Positions 8,883-17,943 of a stretch of DNA of 64,000 nucleotides are shown piece by piece. The translations under genes were made by a program, and so were the position numbers. Below the pieces are notes generated by a model, which worked only from the letters and a program-made list of their open reading frames with translations, made no database searches and was not told the origin of the DNA. Within the stretch, counting starts at the first letter, position 1, and the number at the start of each line of letters is the position of its first letter. The DNA is from an uncultured Alphaproteobacteria bacterium (GTDB taxonomy: Bacteria > Pseudomonadota > Alphaproteobacteria > UBA3830): the NCBI GenBank assembly GCA_944390765.1, contig CALXQM010000018.1, positions 1 through 64,000 on the forward strand. The letters are read 5' to 3'.

Positions 8883-9638
8883 ATGATTAGTGAAATCATA
8901 TGTAATGATTTACGAAAAAGTATAAAGAAAAGAGAAATTCTGAGAGGAGTTAATATAAAGGCTATTCAAGGGCAAATTGTAGCTCTACTTGGGCCAAATG
9001 GAGCAGGTAAAACAACTACATTTTCTTTATTATGTGGTTTACTTAAGCCCGATAAGGGTTCGATATATTTGAATAATGTAAATATTACTGATTTACCTAT
9101 GTATAAACGTGCTAGAATGGGAATTGGATATTTGCCGCAAGAGTCATCTATTTTCCGAGGGTTATCTGTAGAAGAAAATATTTATGCTGTGTTGGATATG
9201 AATAATTATTCAAAAACTGATAAATATAATATATTAGAAAATTTATTAAAAGAATTGTCATTAGAACATATTCGTAAGTCTCCTTCTGTTAGCATATCAG
9301 GTGGAGAACGTCGTAAATTAGAAATAGCAAGAGCTTTAGCTACAAGTCCTAAGTTTATACTTTTGGATGAACCATTTGCTGGTATTGATCCACTTGCTAT
9401 TTCTGAAATGAAAAATATGATAAAAGACTTAAAGAAAAGAAATATAGGGGTAATAATTACAGATCATAATGTACGAGATGCGCTTCCTTTAGCTGACTAT
9501 ACATATCTTCTGTTTGATGGTCAGGTTTTGATGGAAGGAGAATCTGAAAAAATAATAAAAAGCAAAAAAGCTCAAAAAATTTACCTTGGAGAAAGTTTTT
9601 CCGAGTATAACTCTTCTTATGACGGAGAAGAAGAATAG
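8883..9638 (+). CDS. lptB: LPS export ABC transporter ATP-binding protein
   Basis: 251 residues. LptB powers extraction of LPS from the inner membrane with LptF and LptG, whose genes lie near the right end of this window. Visible motifs are Walker A GPNGAGKTTT, the signature SISGGERRKLEIARAL, Walker B FILLDEPFAGIDP and the H-loop ITDHNVRD, in normal order. Only one base separates it from lptC/A. It overlaps the likely start of rpoN by 20 bases. The order kdsD-lptC-lptA-lptB-rpoN-hpf is the classical proteobacterial arrangement. Confidence 0.97.
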   Translation: MISEIICNDLRKSIKKREILRGVNIKAIQGQIVALLGPNGAGKTTTFSLLCGLLKPDKGSIYLNNVNITDLPMYKRARMGIGYLPQESSIFRGLSVEENIYAVLDMNNYSKTDKYNILENLLKELSLEHIRKSPSVSISGGERRKLEIARALATSPKFILLDEPFAGIDPLAISEMKNMIKDLKKRNIGVIITDHNVRDALPLADYTYLLFDGQVLMEGESEKIIKSKKAQKIYLGESFSEYNSSYDGEEE

Positions 9639-10872
9639 TATTTCATTATTTTTAAAGAATAATATAGTTCTGTTACCTGAATTAAGTTTATCTTTAAAAA
9701 TATTAGAATTGAATAATATAGATTTAAGAGAAGTTGTAGAGAAAGAAACTACAGAAAATCCTTTTTTAATGCGTTCTGACAACTTATATAACACTAATCT
9801 AGCTTTTTTAGAAGATCAAAATAATTTTCAAAAGGAATTATTACAACAAATGGTTTTTTTGAACTTTTCAAAAAAAGAAAAAAAGATAGCAGAAATTCTA
9901 GTTTACAGTATTACTGAAGAAGGTTATTTGGAGTTTAATATATTAGAAAATCTTAGGAAACATTATAATTATCAGCTTGTGATGTTCGTTATTAATCGCT
10001 TAAAAACTTTAGAACAAGGACATTATTTTACTTTTAATTTATTAGAAAAAATAAAAACAATTTTAAAATATAAAGGTGTATATAGCGATTTACATGAACA
10101 ATTATTGGTAGATATATTAACCAAAAAACGTAAATCTAAAATTTTTAATACTTTATTATTAGATAATATTAAATCTGATATTAAAGAAGCTTTGAGATTT
10201 ATTCAGAGCCAAAAATCAGAAGTTGCTGTTAATCATCCTGTAGATTTAGTTGTTACAAATGAAGTTAATGATTTCAATATATCAATAAATGATGACCTTC
10301 CTAAAATTAAAGTTGATAATTCTTTAGTAAAAAATGTAAAAGAACATTCTTATTCGCTAGCTGATAAACATTATATTAATGAAAAATGTAGAGAGGCAAA
10401 TCTTTTAGTAAAAGCCGTTAATTATAGAAATAATACTTTAATCAAAGTAGCAAGAGAGATTTTATTTAGGCAGATGGACTTTTTTCAAGGAAATAACTTT
10501 AGCTTAATACCTCTAAATGCAAAAACATTAGCTCAAAGTTTATCTTTGCATGAAAGTACTGTACATAGAGCTATTATGAATAAAAGTATTTCAACTTCAC
10601 ATGGAATTTTTGATATGGGACAACTATTAGCTAAAAAGATAAATACATTTGGAGATGAAATAGCAAGTGATTATTCTGTAAAACAGTATATGAAACAACT
10701 TATTAAACAAGAACCTCATAATAGTCCTTATTCAGATGAAAATATTGTATATTTTTTAAGTACCAGAGGTATTGTGATTTCAAGAAGAACAGTCGCTAAG
10801 TACAGAGAAAGTATGAACATTCCTAATTCAATTAATCGTATAAGAAATTATAAAATTACAGAATGTAAATAA
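9619..10872 (+). CDS. rpoN: RNA polymerase sigma-54 factor
   Basis: About 417 residues from the ATG at 9619, chosen because the N-terminus then fits region I (LLPELSLSLKILELNNIDLREVV), which binds activator ATPases. The open frame reaches a TTG at 9586. The C-terminus has the RpoN box SRRTVAKYRESMNIP, which reads the -24 element, preceded by a helix-turn-helix (AKTLAQSLSLHESTVHRAI). Most RpoN proteins have about 450-500 residues, so this one is short, mainly in the acidic linker and core-binding part. It overlaps lptB. No enhancer-binding activator is visible in the window. Confidence 0.93.
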   Translation: MTEKKNSISLFLKNNIVLLPELSLSLKILELNNIDLREVVEKETTENPFLMRSDNLYNTNLAFLEDQNNFQKELLQQMVFLNFSKKEKKIAEILVYSITEEGYLEFNILENLRKHYNYQLVMFVINRLKTLEQGHYFTFNLLEKIKTILKYKGVYSDLHEQLLVDILTKKRKSKIFNTLLLDNIKSDIKEALRFIQSQKSEVAVNHPVDLVVTNEVNDFNISINDDLPKIKVDNSLVKNVKEHSYSLADKHYINEKCREANLLVKAVNYRNNTLIKVAREILFRQMDFFQGNNFSLIPLNAKTLAQSLSLHESTVHRAIMNKSISTSHGIFDMGQLLAKKINTFGDEIASDYSVKQYMKQLIKQEPHNSPYSDENIVYFLSTRGIVISRRTVAKYRESMNIPNSINRIRNYKITECK

Positions 10873-10935
10873 AGAAGTATTTTTTTAATAAAATATTGTC
10901 TATACTTAATATGTTAATGAAACTAGGAGGATAAA

Positions 10936-11472
10936 ATGAATTTTTCTTTTTCAGGTAGGCACATGGAGATAGGCGAGTCTTTAACTCAAAAAGCTCATGA
11001 AGCATTAGTAGCTTTAGAGAAAAAATATAGAATTGAGTTCTTAGATGCAAATATCGTTATGAATAAGGATGGATATTTGTTTATTACGGATATTTCGGTA
11101 AGAACAAATACAGGCAATTCTTATTTTATAAGAGAAAGATCTGAAGATCCTAAGATTAGTTTTGATATTACTATACAAAAATTGGAACAAAATATGCAAA
11201 AGAAGAGAAAATGTAGCGGACATTGTTCTGTGAAAAAAGTAGAATATAATTCTTTTGATAATCCTGTTTCTGATGAAGATTCAAAGGGACCTTTAATTAT
11301 TGCTGAAGTTTTAGATGATCTGCCATTAATGAGCGTAAGTGAAGCAGCAAATGAATTAAATGATAAGAGAAAAGTTTTCATTTTTGAAAATATAGTAAAT
11401 TCATCGGTCAACGTAGTTTATACTCGTTTTGATGGAAATATCGGTTGGATAGATTATAAATTACAAAAATAA
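10936..11472 (+). CDS. hpf: Ribosome hibernation promoting factor, long form
   Basis: 178 residues. The N-terminal domain (1-100) has the HPF fold order, with FSFSGRHMEIGESLTQKAHEAL. The C-terminal domain (about 120-178) carries PLIIAEVLDDLPLMSVSEA and FIFENIVNSSVNVVYTRFDG, the dimerisation part of long HPF that makes 100S ribosomes. A strong AGGAGG site precedes the ATG. It follows rpoN, as in many proteobacteria, but ptsN, often next, is missing. A hairpin terminator follows directly. Confidence 0.94.
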   Translation: MNFSFSGRHMEIGESLTQKAHEALVALEKKYRIEFLDANIVMNKDGYLFITDISVRTNTGNSYFIRERSEDPKISFDITIQKLEQNMQKKRKCSGHCSVKKVEYNSFDNPVSDEDSKGPLIIAEVLDDLPLMSVSEAANELNDKRKVFIFENIVNSSVNVVYTRFDGNIGWIDYKLQK

Positions 11473-11485
11473 GATATAAATATAA

Positions 11486-11514
11486 AAAGGAAGGTATTAC
11501 CTTCCTTTATTTTT
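11486..11514. terminator. Intrinsic terminator after hpf
   Basis: AAAGGAAGGT at 11486-11495 pairs perfectly with ACCTTCCTTT at 11499-11508 around a three-base loop, followed by ATTTTT. It lies between hpf and a convergent gene. A-rich sequence on the other side lets it work in both directions. Confidence 0.85.
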
Positions 11515-11530
11515 AATTAAATTTTTCAAA

Positions 11531-12598
11531 TTACAAGTTGTGGTTTACTAAAGAAAATTCAACGATTGTGTTTGTTTGTTCATGTTTGTTTTGTTTACTT
11601 TCAATAATATTGTTTGTATCCATTATTATTTGCTGATTTATCAGATTGCTAAATATATTACTGTTTATAGGAGACAAAGCTATTTGTAACAATTCAAAAT
11701 AAGTTAATAAAACAGGAATATTATTGTTATCTACAACTAATGATACAGTATTATTTGATGGAAAATATGCACAAAGTATAATCGATAAATTATCCGGCAT
11801 AATGAGAGGTAGATTATAATTGTCGAGCGCATAACGGCAAAACCAATTCATTGTGCCTCTATTACTAATAATTATTGGTAATTTTTTTTCTTTTTGTGCA
11901 ATAGGAAGAACTTCTTGTAATCCGCTTATGAAACGTTTAATTACCTGATCTCCAGATTCACCATTTGGCAATGGGATATCTTTATTTACAAAAGCTCGTT
12001 GGAATTTAGGATTTTTTATAATTTCTTTTATAGGTTGATTCTTTAGATCCCCAAAATCCTGTTCATTAAATTTATCTGATATATATATATTACTATTACA
12101 AATATTAATTAAAGCTGCAGTTATGTAATTTCTTTTCTGGTTTGCTGAGCATATCATTAAATTTAAGCATTTTTCTATTAAAGAGATTCCTAATATTTGT
12201 GGATTATTTTGAGTAGCTAATAATACATCTGTTTCGGCAGTTGAGGAACTCCCTTGTTGATTTGCAGTAGATGGCATATGCCTCATAATAGCAAATATAA
12301 CAGCATCATTTTCCATATTGTTTAAATTAATATGAGATATTTCATTTTTACTATTTCTTCCTAAAGTGATAGGTATTCCAGGTTTAATAAAATTGGATGA
12401 TATAAATTCTCTGTATAAAGATTTAATATATTGGATGTTTTTCTTTTTCTGTTTTTCTGTTTGAGGAATAAATGCTAGTTCTCGAGTTATAATTTTATTA
12501 TTTTTTTGATAAGTAATAGATTTTCTTGGTTGAATATTAAAAAGTGGATATATATTAAAAAATAATCCGAAAAATATAAGCGAAAGTATTTTTATCAT
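11531..12598 (-). CDS. Exported histidine-phosphatase-fold protein, likely inactive
   Basis: About 355 residues from the ATG at 12598, which begins a signal or anchor segment (MIKILSLIFFGLFFNIYP); the open frame extends to 12631. The body follows the phosphoglycerate-mutase/histidine phosphatase order: MRHMPSTANQQG in place of RHGxTxxN, then CSANQKRNYITA like SSxLxRAxxTA, NEQDFGDLKN, LPNGES, and IISNRGTMNW where active enzymes have SHGG. The first catalytic His is kept, but the Gly after it is Met and the second catalytic His is Asn. It is therefore probably a non-catalytic or altered exported member. Family membership is inferred from motif order. It converges on hpf. Confidence 0.65.
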   Translation of the reverse strand: MIKILSLIFFGLFFNIYPLFNIQPRKSITYQKNNKIITRELAFIPQTEKQKKKNIQYIKSLYREFISSNFIKPGIPITLGRNSKNEISHINLNNMENDAVIFAIMRHMPSTANQQGSSSTAETDVLLATQNNPQILGISLIEKCLNLMICSANQKRNYITAALINICNSNIYISDKFNEQDFGDLKNQPIKEIIKNPKFQRAFVNKDIPLPNGESGDQVIKRFISGLQEVLPIAQKEKKLPIIISNRGTMNWFCRYALDNYNLPLIMPDNLSIILCAYFPSNNTVSLVVDNNNIPVLLTYFELLQIALSPINSNIFSNLINQQIIMDTNNIIESKQNKHEQTNTIVEFSLVNHNL

Positions 12599-12848
12599 GT
12601 TGAGCCCTGACATGTATAATATATAATTCATTAATATAAAATAATTATAAAATCAACAATATAATTAAAATTTTAATAAAATATTTGATTAAGTTTTATG
12701 AGAATAGTAAAATTCTAATCATAAATATTAATAGGTTTATAATCATTAGATAGAAATTGTTATTAAATTTTGTTAAAATTACACTAAATATATAGTTGTT
12801 TTTTTATAAAATAGTATGATTTGATAGTTGTATATCGGGAATATAGGC

Positions 12849-13535
12849 ATGGGTGAAAAACTAAAATTAAAAACAGATGAATTAGCAAAAATTACAGAAA
12901 AACTAAAAAATGGAATGGCCAGGCATATTGGAATAATGGAGAGGAAACAATCTGCCGGGTCATCATTTTCTTCTGTCGTAGCAAGTGATAGCAAAGCTAA
13001 AACTAAAAAATCTTTGAGTGAGATGCTTCAGCAATTAAAAGAAAAAGATCCTAATTTTTCATTTTGGACAGTTACGATGGATGATTTGCGAGAAAAGGAT
13101 CAAGTATTAACTAGACGTCAAAAAATTACTTTAGCTCGAAAAGCGCAATCCGTTAGAATTCGTATGTTTATTAATTGGTTAATAAGCGAATATCCCGCAT
13201 GTTTCTCTAAAGAAAGACCTAAGCCATTGAAAATAGGTATTGATGAAGACATAAAAAAAGCTCTACCTCCAGAAGCATCTAAAATTTTAGCAAAAAGAGC
13301 TTTGACCCATTATACTAGTAGAAAAGAGTATATTAGAGCATTAGTGGTTTTTCCATATAGATATGATTTAAGTGGTAAAGAAACGGGTGAAGTTTCTGAA
13401 AGTGAAAAAAAACAAGCTCAGGAGAAAATTGCGAAAATGTCGCCTAAGAAGCGTAAAAGTATATCAATTGTCATTCCTCCAACTTTAAATGATGATGAAA
13501 TTGACGAAGAATACGATAACCGTTTTAATAGATAA
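12849..13535 (+). CDS. proQ: ProQ/FinO-domain RNA chaperone
   Basis: About 228 residues from the ATG at 12849; a TTG at 12828 would add seven. Residues about 95-190 match the ProQ/FinO domain: a helix ending NWLISEYPACF, then RPKPLKIGIDEDIKKALP and ALTHYTSRKEYIRALV, which align with the PLKIGI and LxxYTxxxxYL patterns of ProQ. The family binds structured small RNAs and mRNA 3' ends. Both flanks are charged and disordered, with a lysine-rich C-terminus. The tail overlaps the next gene by about 47 bases in another frame. Regulation of RNA in this host-adapted cell is a reasonable inference. Confidence 0.85.
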   Translation: MGEKLKLKTDELAKITEKLKNGMARHIGIMERKQSAGSSFSSVVASDSKAKTKKSLSEMLQQLKEKDPNFSFWTVTMDDLREKDQVLTRRQKITLARKAQSVRIRMFINWLISEYPACFSKERPKPLKIGIDEDIKKALPPEASKILAKRALTHYTSRKEYIRALVVFPYRYDLSGKETGEVSESEKKQAQEKIAKMSPKKRKSISIVIPPTLNDDEIDEEYDNRFNR

Positions 13536-14541
13536 TAAATTTTATATTGTAATTATTAGTTTTATTGTTTATTTATTTCTGATATGTTCTAATTTATCTT
13601 TGGAAAATCAGTTAATTTGGTCTATAAAATCGCATATAAAAACAAATAGATTATTTCATGGTGTAGTCTTATTATATAAGGGTAAGAAATTAATATTTTC
13701 TAAATCTTATTTGTATAAAAATATAGAACAACAACAATTTTTAGCAGCCTCTCTTGTCAAGCAAATTACATCTGCTTTAATTTTTATAGAAGTTAGTAAG
13801 GGAAGTATTCATTTACAAGATGAAGCAAATAAATATTTATTACAATCTCAAAAAATTCAAGACGGCATTACTATTATGCAATTATTATCACATACTGCAT
13901 CAGGTAAGTTTAATTACTCTAATAATGGTTATATCACTTTAGGATACATTTTAGAAAATATTACTCATAGAACATATGAACAATTAACTTATGATTTATT
14001 TCATAGACTAGGAATGAATAATACATTTCTAATTGATAATACACATCTACGGAAAATAAGGAATAGTCATAAAGATTTTATTATTTCTAAAATTATTAAT
14101 AATGGATTGTTAATTAACGGAATAAAAAAATCTACTAGAAATTGTGTGAATACATATGGGTTCCGTAAATTTCCTGGAAATGCAAGTGGCGGATTGATAT
14201 CTACTGCAATTGATTTAAATATTTGGAATTATGCTTTACATAATAAGAAGGTCATTGGTGATGACTTATATAATATTATGATAACCCCTGTTGCTGATTC
14301 AGAATTTCCAGAAGGAAAATATTGTTGTGGGATTTGTAAAGCTAATGATGAAGAATTTTATCATATAGGATACGTTGATGGATATAAATCAACTTTATCT
14401 TATTTCCCAAGATATAAAATAAGTTTAATTATTTTAGAGAGTATTTCATCTTATAATTATAAACGTGATTTTCTAATGCATAGAAAAATTAGATCATCCA
14501 TCTATAAATATATAAAATTTAAAAGTAAATTCTCTATATAA
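13489..14541 (+). CDS. Membrane-anchored serine hydrolase (class C beta-lactamase family)
   Basis: 350 residues at most; the start is uncertain because it overlaps proQ and shows no clear ribosome site. Residues 18-36 are one membrane segment. The catalytic motifs of the beta-lactamase/DD-peptidase family follow: SLVK (Ser88-Lys91), YSN (Tyr143-Asn145) and HIG near residue 292 in place of KTG. HTASG precedes the Tyr motif. In relatives 30-50 residues usually separate HTSG from YSN; here only about five do, so an active-site loop is missing. A cell-wall or esterase role is possible; the substrate cannot be read from sequence. Confidence 0.7.
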   Translation: MMMKLTKNTITVLIDNKFYIVIISFIVYLFLICSNLSLENQLIWSIKSHIKTNRLFHGVVLLYKGKKLIFSKSYLYKNIEQQQFLAASLVKQITSALIFIEVSKGSIHLQDEANKYLLQSQKIQDGITIMQLLSHTASGKFNYSNNGYITLGYILENITHRTYEQLTYDLFHRLGMNNTFLIDNTHLRKIRNSHKDFIISKIINNGLLINGIKKSTRNCVNTYGFRKFPGNASGGLISTAIDLNIWNYALHNKKVIGDDLYNIMITPVADSEFPEGKYCCGICKANDEEFYHIGYVDGYKSTLSYFPRYKISLIILESISSYNYKRDFLMHRKIRSSIYKYIKFKSKFSI

Positions 14542-14556
14542 AAAAATACTTTTGAT

Positions 14557-14585
14557 TTGACTTTCCTATAATAATATGCTATGAG
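14557..14585 (+). promoter_or_regulatory. Candidate sigma-70 promoter before rpmJ
   Basis: TTGACT at 14557-14562 and TATGAG at 14580-14585 are 17 bases apart, about 25 bases before the rpmJ start. Alternative TATAAT-like boxes nearby have worse spacing, so this is tentative. Confidence 0.3.
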
Positions 14586-14609
14586 TCTGAACCGAAAGGG
14601 AGTATTTTT

Positions 14610-14735
14610 ATGAAAATCGTAAATTCATTGAAAACGATAAAATCTAGACATAAAAATTGCCGGATGATTAGGCGAAAGGGTCGTATCTATGTGATTAATA
14701 AAACGAATCCTCGTTTTAAAGCAAGGCAAGGTTAA
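14610..14735 (+). CDS. rpmJ: 50S ribosomal protein L36
   Basis: 41 residues. The sequence starts [20 protein letters not shown] and ends [17 protein letters not shown], the alphaproteobacterial long form of L36. The zinc-type C-x2-C of shorter L36 proteins is absent, as in that form (only one Cys, in KNCRM). A GAAAGGG ribosome site lies about ten bases upstream. It stands alone, 40 bases before rpsA, with which it may share a transcript. Confidence 0.96.
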   Translation: MKIVNSLKTIKSRHKNCRMIRRKGRIYVINKTNPRFKARQG

Positions 14736-14776
14736 TTTTGGATAGTCAGTTTTTTATAATAAAATAGGGAAATTTA

Positions 14777-16477
14777 ATGTCAGAAGAGTTAGGAACTCAG
14801 AATGAGAATTTTGCTTCTCTTTTTGAAGAGTCTTGTAAAGGGTCTCTTTGGGAAGATAAAGTAGTAAACGGAATAGTGGTTGCAATTGATGATAATTTTG
14901 TAACTGTAGATGTAGGTTTGAAGTCAGAAGGTCGTATACCTGCTTTTGAGTTTAGTAATAATGGAAAGAAATTAGAACTAAAAGTCGGAGATAAAATAGA
15001 TGTATATATCGATCGTTATGAAGATAAAAGTGGAGAAATAGTTCTTAGTCGTGAAAAAGCTTTGAGAGAAGCGGCTTGGGATGATTTTGAAAAAGCCTTT
15101 AAAGAGGGCACTCCGGTTATGGGAACTATGTTTAGCCGAGTTAAAGGCGGTTTTATAGTCAATCTAGGTAGTACTACGGCATTTTTGCCAGGGAGTCAGG
15201 TTGATATGCGCCCTGTAAAGGATATTACTCCATTGATGGGAATCGAACAACCATTTTTAATTCTGAAAATGGATAAATTAAGAGAAAATATAGTAGTTTC
15301 TCGTCGTGGTATTTTAGAAGGTGCTAATGCGGAAGAAAGAGCTAAGGCTATTGCTAATCTTTCAGAAGGACAAGTTCTTAATGGTGTGGTAAAAAACATT
15401 ACGAACTATGGAGCATTTGTTGATATCGGTGGTATCGATGGATTATTACATAGCACTGATATTTCCTGGAAACGTGTAAATAATCCAGCTGATGTATTAA
15501 CACCAGGTCAAGAAATAAAGGTTAAAGTTATTAAATTTAACAAAGAAAGTAAAAGAATTTCATTGGGTATTAAGCAATTGACTCCAGATCCTTGGGAAGG
15601 GGTTGAAAATGAGTTTAAACCGGGAATGAAAATTTCAGGAAAAGTCAATAATGTTACTGAATATGGGATTTTTGTGGAAGTTAAAGATGGTGTTGAAGGA
15701 TTAGTTTATCTTTCCGAAATCAGCTGGAACAAAGGAGTATCTCCATTTAAAGTAACAACAGCTGGCTCTATTATTGATGTAGTAGTTCTTGATGTTGATG
15801 TTTCTAAGAGACGTTTAGGACTTGGAATGAAGCAGCTTCAAACTAATCCTTGGGATAAAATAGTAGAGACTTATCCAGTTGGCAAAGTTTTTGATAGTGT
15901 TATTACTAATGTAACCGATTTTGGTATTTTTGTGAAAATAACAGATGATATTGATGGTATGGTTCACATTAATGATATCAGCTGGGAGAGAGTAAAACCT
16001 GAAGATTTAGAAAAATATAAAAAAGGAGATACAGTTCAAGTTAAAGTTTTAGAAGTGGAAGCTGATAAAGAAAGAATTTCACTTGGAATGAAACAATTGA
16101 CAGAAAATCCTTATGGTGGTGCTGATGCAGAAATTGAAATGAAAAAGGGTAAAGTAGTTACCTGTATAATTTCAGAGGTGAAATCAGATGGTATAGAGGT
16201 AACATTAGTCAATGGTATCCATGGTTTCATTAAAAAGGCTGATTTAGCAAAAGACAGACAAGATCGTAGACCTGAAAGATTTGCTGTCGGAGAAAAGGTT
16301 GATGCCAAAATTACTTCTATAGATAAAACTGGAAGAAAAATTGGATTATCTATTAAATCACTTGAAATTGACGAAGAAAAGCAGGTTATGGCTGAGTTTG
16401 GGTCATCTGATAGTGGTGCAAGTCTTGGAGATATTCTCGGTTTAGCTATCGGGAAGAAATCTGATGAAGATAAATAA
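14777..16477 (+). CDS. rpsA: 30S ribosomal protein S1
   Basis: 566 residues, a normal length with six S1 RNA-binding repeats (roughly residues 25-90, 110-170, 190-260, 277-347, 364-434 and 450-520). The middle repeats show the usual pattern, with ITNYGAFVDIGGIDGLLH and VTEYGIFVEVKDGVEGLVY. S1 binds mRNA leaders and helps initiation on AT-rich messages. A TAGGGA ribosome site lies just upstream. The gene is followed by a strong terminator. cmk, often upstream of rpsA, is not here; rpmJ is. Confidence 0.97.
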   Translation: MSEELGTQNENFASLFEESCKGSLWEDKVVNGIVVAIDDNFVTVDVGLKSEGRIPAFEFSNNGKKLELKVGDKIDVYIDRYEDKSGEIVLSREKALREAAWDDFEKAFKEGTPVMGTMFSRVKGGFIVNLGSTTAFLPGSQVDMRPVKDITPLMGIEQPFLILKMDKLRENIVVSRRGILEGANAEERAKAIANLSEGQVLNGVVKNITNYGAFVDIGGIDGLLHSTDISWKRVNNPADVLTPGQEIKVKVIKFNKESKRISLGIKQLTPDPWEGVENEFKPGMKISGKVNNVTEYGIFVEVKDGVEGLVYLSEISWNKGVSPFKVTTAGSIIDVVVLDVDVSKRRLGLGMKQLQTNPWDKIVETYPVGKVFDSVITNVTDFGIFVKITDDIDGMVHINDISWERVKPEDLEKYKKGDTVQVKVLEVEADKERISLGMKQLTENPYGGADAEIEMKKGKVVTCIISEVKSDGIEVTLVNGIHGFIKKADLAKDRQDRRPERFAVGEKVDAKITSIDKTGRKIGLSIKSLEIDEEKQVMAEFGSSDSGASLGDILGLAIGKKSDEDK

Positions 16478-16482
16478 GCTTT

Positions 16483-16511
16483 AAAAGCCTCCTTCTTTAG
16501 GAGGCTTTTTT
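16483..16511 (+). terminator. Intrinsic terminator after rpsA
   Basis: AAAAGCCTCC at 16483-16492 pairs perfectly with GGAGGCTTTT at 16500-16509 around a seven-base loop, ending in a T run. It is the most GC-rich hairpin in the window and lies six bases after the rpsA stop. Confidence 0.92.
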
Positions 16512-16638
16512 GTATTTTAAAAAAGTCTAATCATAAATAAATTGGCTTTTGTTATAATAAAGAAAGTGTTACTTGAAATGGTTTCATTGTAATAAGTACT
16601 TTTCCTTTATATACCTCTTTTATTAGAATGGAGTAAAT

Positions 16639-17550
16639 ATGTTAGACGTTTTAGTTATTGGTGGGGGTCCTGCAGGATATACTTCTGCTATTTATGCGGC
16701 TAGAGCTGGCTATAAAGTAAAATTGATTACTGGAAATCAAGACGGAGGACAATTAACTATTACTTCTATGATAGAGAATTATCCTGGGTTTGCTAATCCT
16801 ATTTCTGGTATTCAACTTATGTCTCAAATGAGAGAACAATCTGAACATGTTGGTGTAGAAATTATATATGATATTATCGTTTCAACAAATTTTTTAAATT
16901 ATCCATTTAATTGTATAGGTGAATCAGGAACGGTTTATGAAAGTAAATCTGTTATAGTTGCTACAGGGGCTAATGCAAAGTGGTTAGGATTAGATAGCGA
17001 AAAAAAATACATGAATCACGGGGTTTCTGCTTGTGCTACATGTGATGGCTTTTTCTTTAAAAATAAAATAGTAGCTGTCATAGGTGGAGGAAATACAGCG
17101 GTAGAGGAAGCTATATATTTAACAAATTTTGCTAGCAAGGTATTTTTAATTCATCGCAGGGACAAATTACGTGCTGAAAAATTTATGCAACAGAGGTTAT
17201 TTAATAGCCCTAAAATAGAAGTTTTATGGAATAGTATAGTAACTGAAATTTTAGGTGATGGAAGTAAAGTAAATGGTCTTATGTTAAAAAAAGATGAAGG
17301 GCAATGTAAAAAGCTTTCATTAGATGGCGTTTTTGTTGCAATAGGACATGCTCCAGCTACAAAGATTTTTGAAAATCAGCTTAAATTAGATGAGCAAGGA
17401 TATATCATAGTTGATGGAACAAAAACATCTGTAGATGGAATTTTTGCTGCAGGAGATGTATGCGATAGCATTTATAGACAGGCAATAGTTTCAGCTGGAC
17501 AAGGATGTAAAGCGGCTATAGATGCAGATAAATTTTTATCTAGGCTATAG
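16639..17550 (+). CDS. trxB: Thioredoxin reductase
   Basis: 303 residues. It passes electrons from NADPH through FAD to thioredoxin. Visible are the FAD-binding GGGPAGYTSAIYAARAG near residue 8, the redox-active CATC around residue 132 in ACATCDGFFF, the NADPH-binding GGGNTAVEEAIYL, and the C-terminal FAD motif IFAAGDVCD. It is somewhat shorter than the usual 310-320 residues but complete. The transhydrogenase genes that can supply NADPH follow in the same direction after 45 bases, which suggests a shared redox function. Confidence 0.96.
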   Translation: MLDVLVIGGGPAGYTSAIYAARAGYKVKLITGNQDGGQLTITSMIENYPGFANPISGIQLMSQMREQSEHVGVEIIYDIIVSTNFLNYPFNCIGESGTVYESKSVIVATGANAKWLGLDSEKKYMNHGVSACATCDGFFFKNKIVAVIGGGNTAVEEAIYLTNFASKVFLIHRRDKLRAEKFMQQRLFNSPKIEVLWNSIVTEILGDGSKVNGLMLKKDEGQCKKLSLDGVFVAIGHAPATKIFENQLKLDEQGYIIVDGTKTSVDGIFAAGDVCDSIYRQAIVSAGQGCKAAIDADKFLSRL

Positions 17551-17595
17551 TACTTTTTTTTGTTATACTCATATCGTTTTTAGATAGGATTTTAA

Positions 17596-17934
17596 GTGGC
17601 AATATTTTTTCAGAATTTATGGAATGATTTGATAGGCTGGTCTCATTTAATTTCAGCAAATAATTTACATAGTATAACAGTATTTATATTGGCATGTTTT
17701 GTAGGATATTATGTTGTTTGGAAAGTTACTCCTGCTTTGCATGCTCCTCTTATGTCAGTTACTAATGCAATTTCAAGTGTTATTATTTTAGGGGGATTGT
17801 TCGCTCTTTCAAATGATGGGCTTTCTATTTCAAAAGTTTTTGGATTTTTAGCAGTATTATTTTCATCAATTAATATTTTTGGAGGTTTTGCTGTAACGAA
17901 TAGAATGCTTCAAATGTTTCAAAAAAAGAAATAG
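17596..17934 (+). CDS. pntAb: NAD(P) transhydrogenase subunit alpha-2
   Basis: 112 residues from a GTG start, placed by family length and by the short gap after trxB. It is the small membrane subunit of the split-alpha proton-translocating transhydrogenase, with about three hydrophobic helices, including FILACFVGYYVVWKVTPALH and SSVIILGGLFAL. HAPLMSVTNAISS is the family hallmark. pntB follows after nine bases. The alpha-1 subunit, which binds NAD(H) and usually precedes this gene, is not here. Confidence 0.93.
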   Translation: MAIFFQNLWNDLIGWSHLISANNLHSITVFILACFVGYYVVWKVTPALHAPLMSVTNAISSVIILGGLFALSNDGLSISKVFGFLAVLFSSINIFGGFAVTNRMLQMFQKKK

Positions 17935-17943
17935 GATTAATCA

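Noticed and set aside
9586-9618. TTG start that would lengthen rpoN by 11 residues
   Set aside because: The ATG at 9619 gives an N-terminus that fits sigma-54 region I; the extra residues do not.
16530-16558. Promoter before trxB with TATAAT at 16553-16558
   Set aside because: No acceptable -35 box at suitable distance; in this AT-rich DNA the single match is weak.
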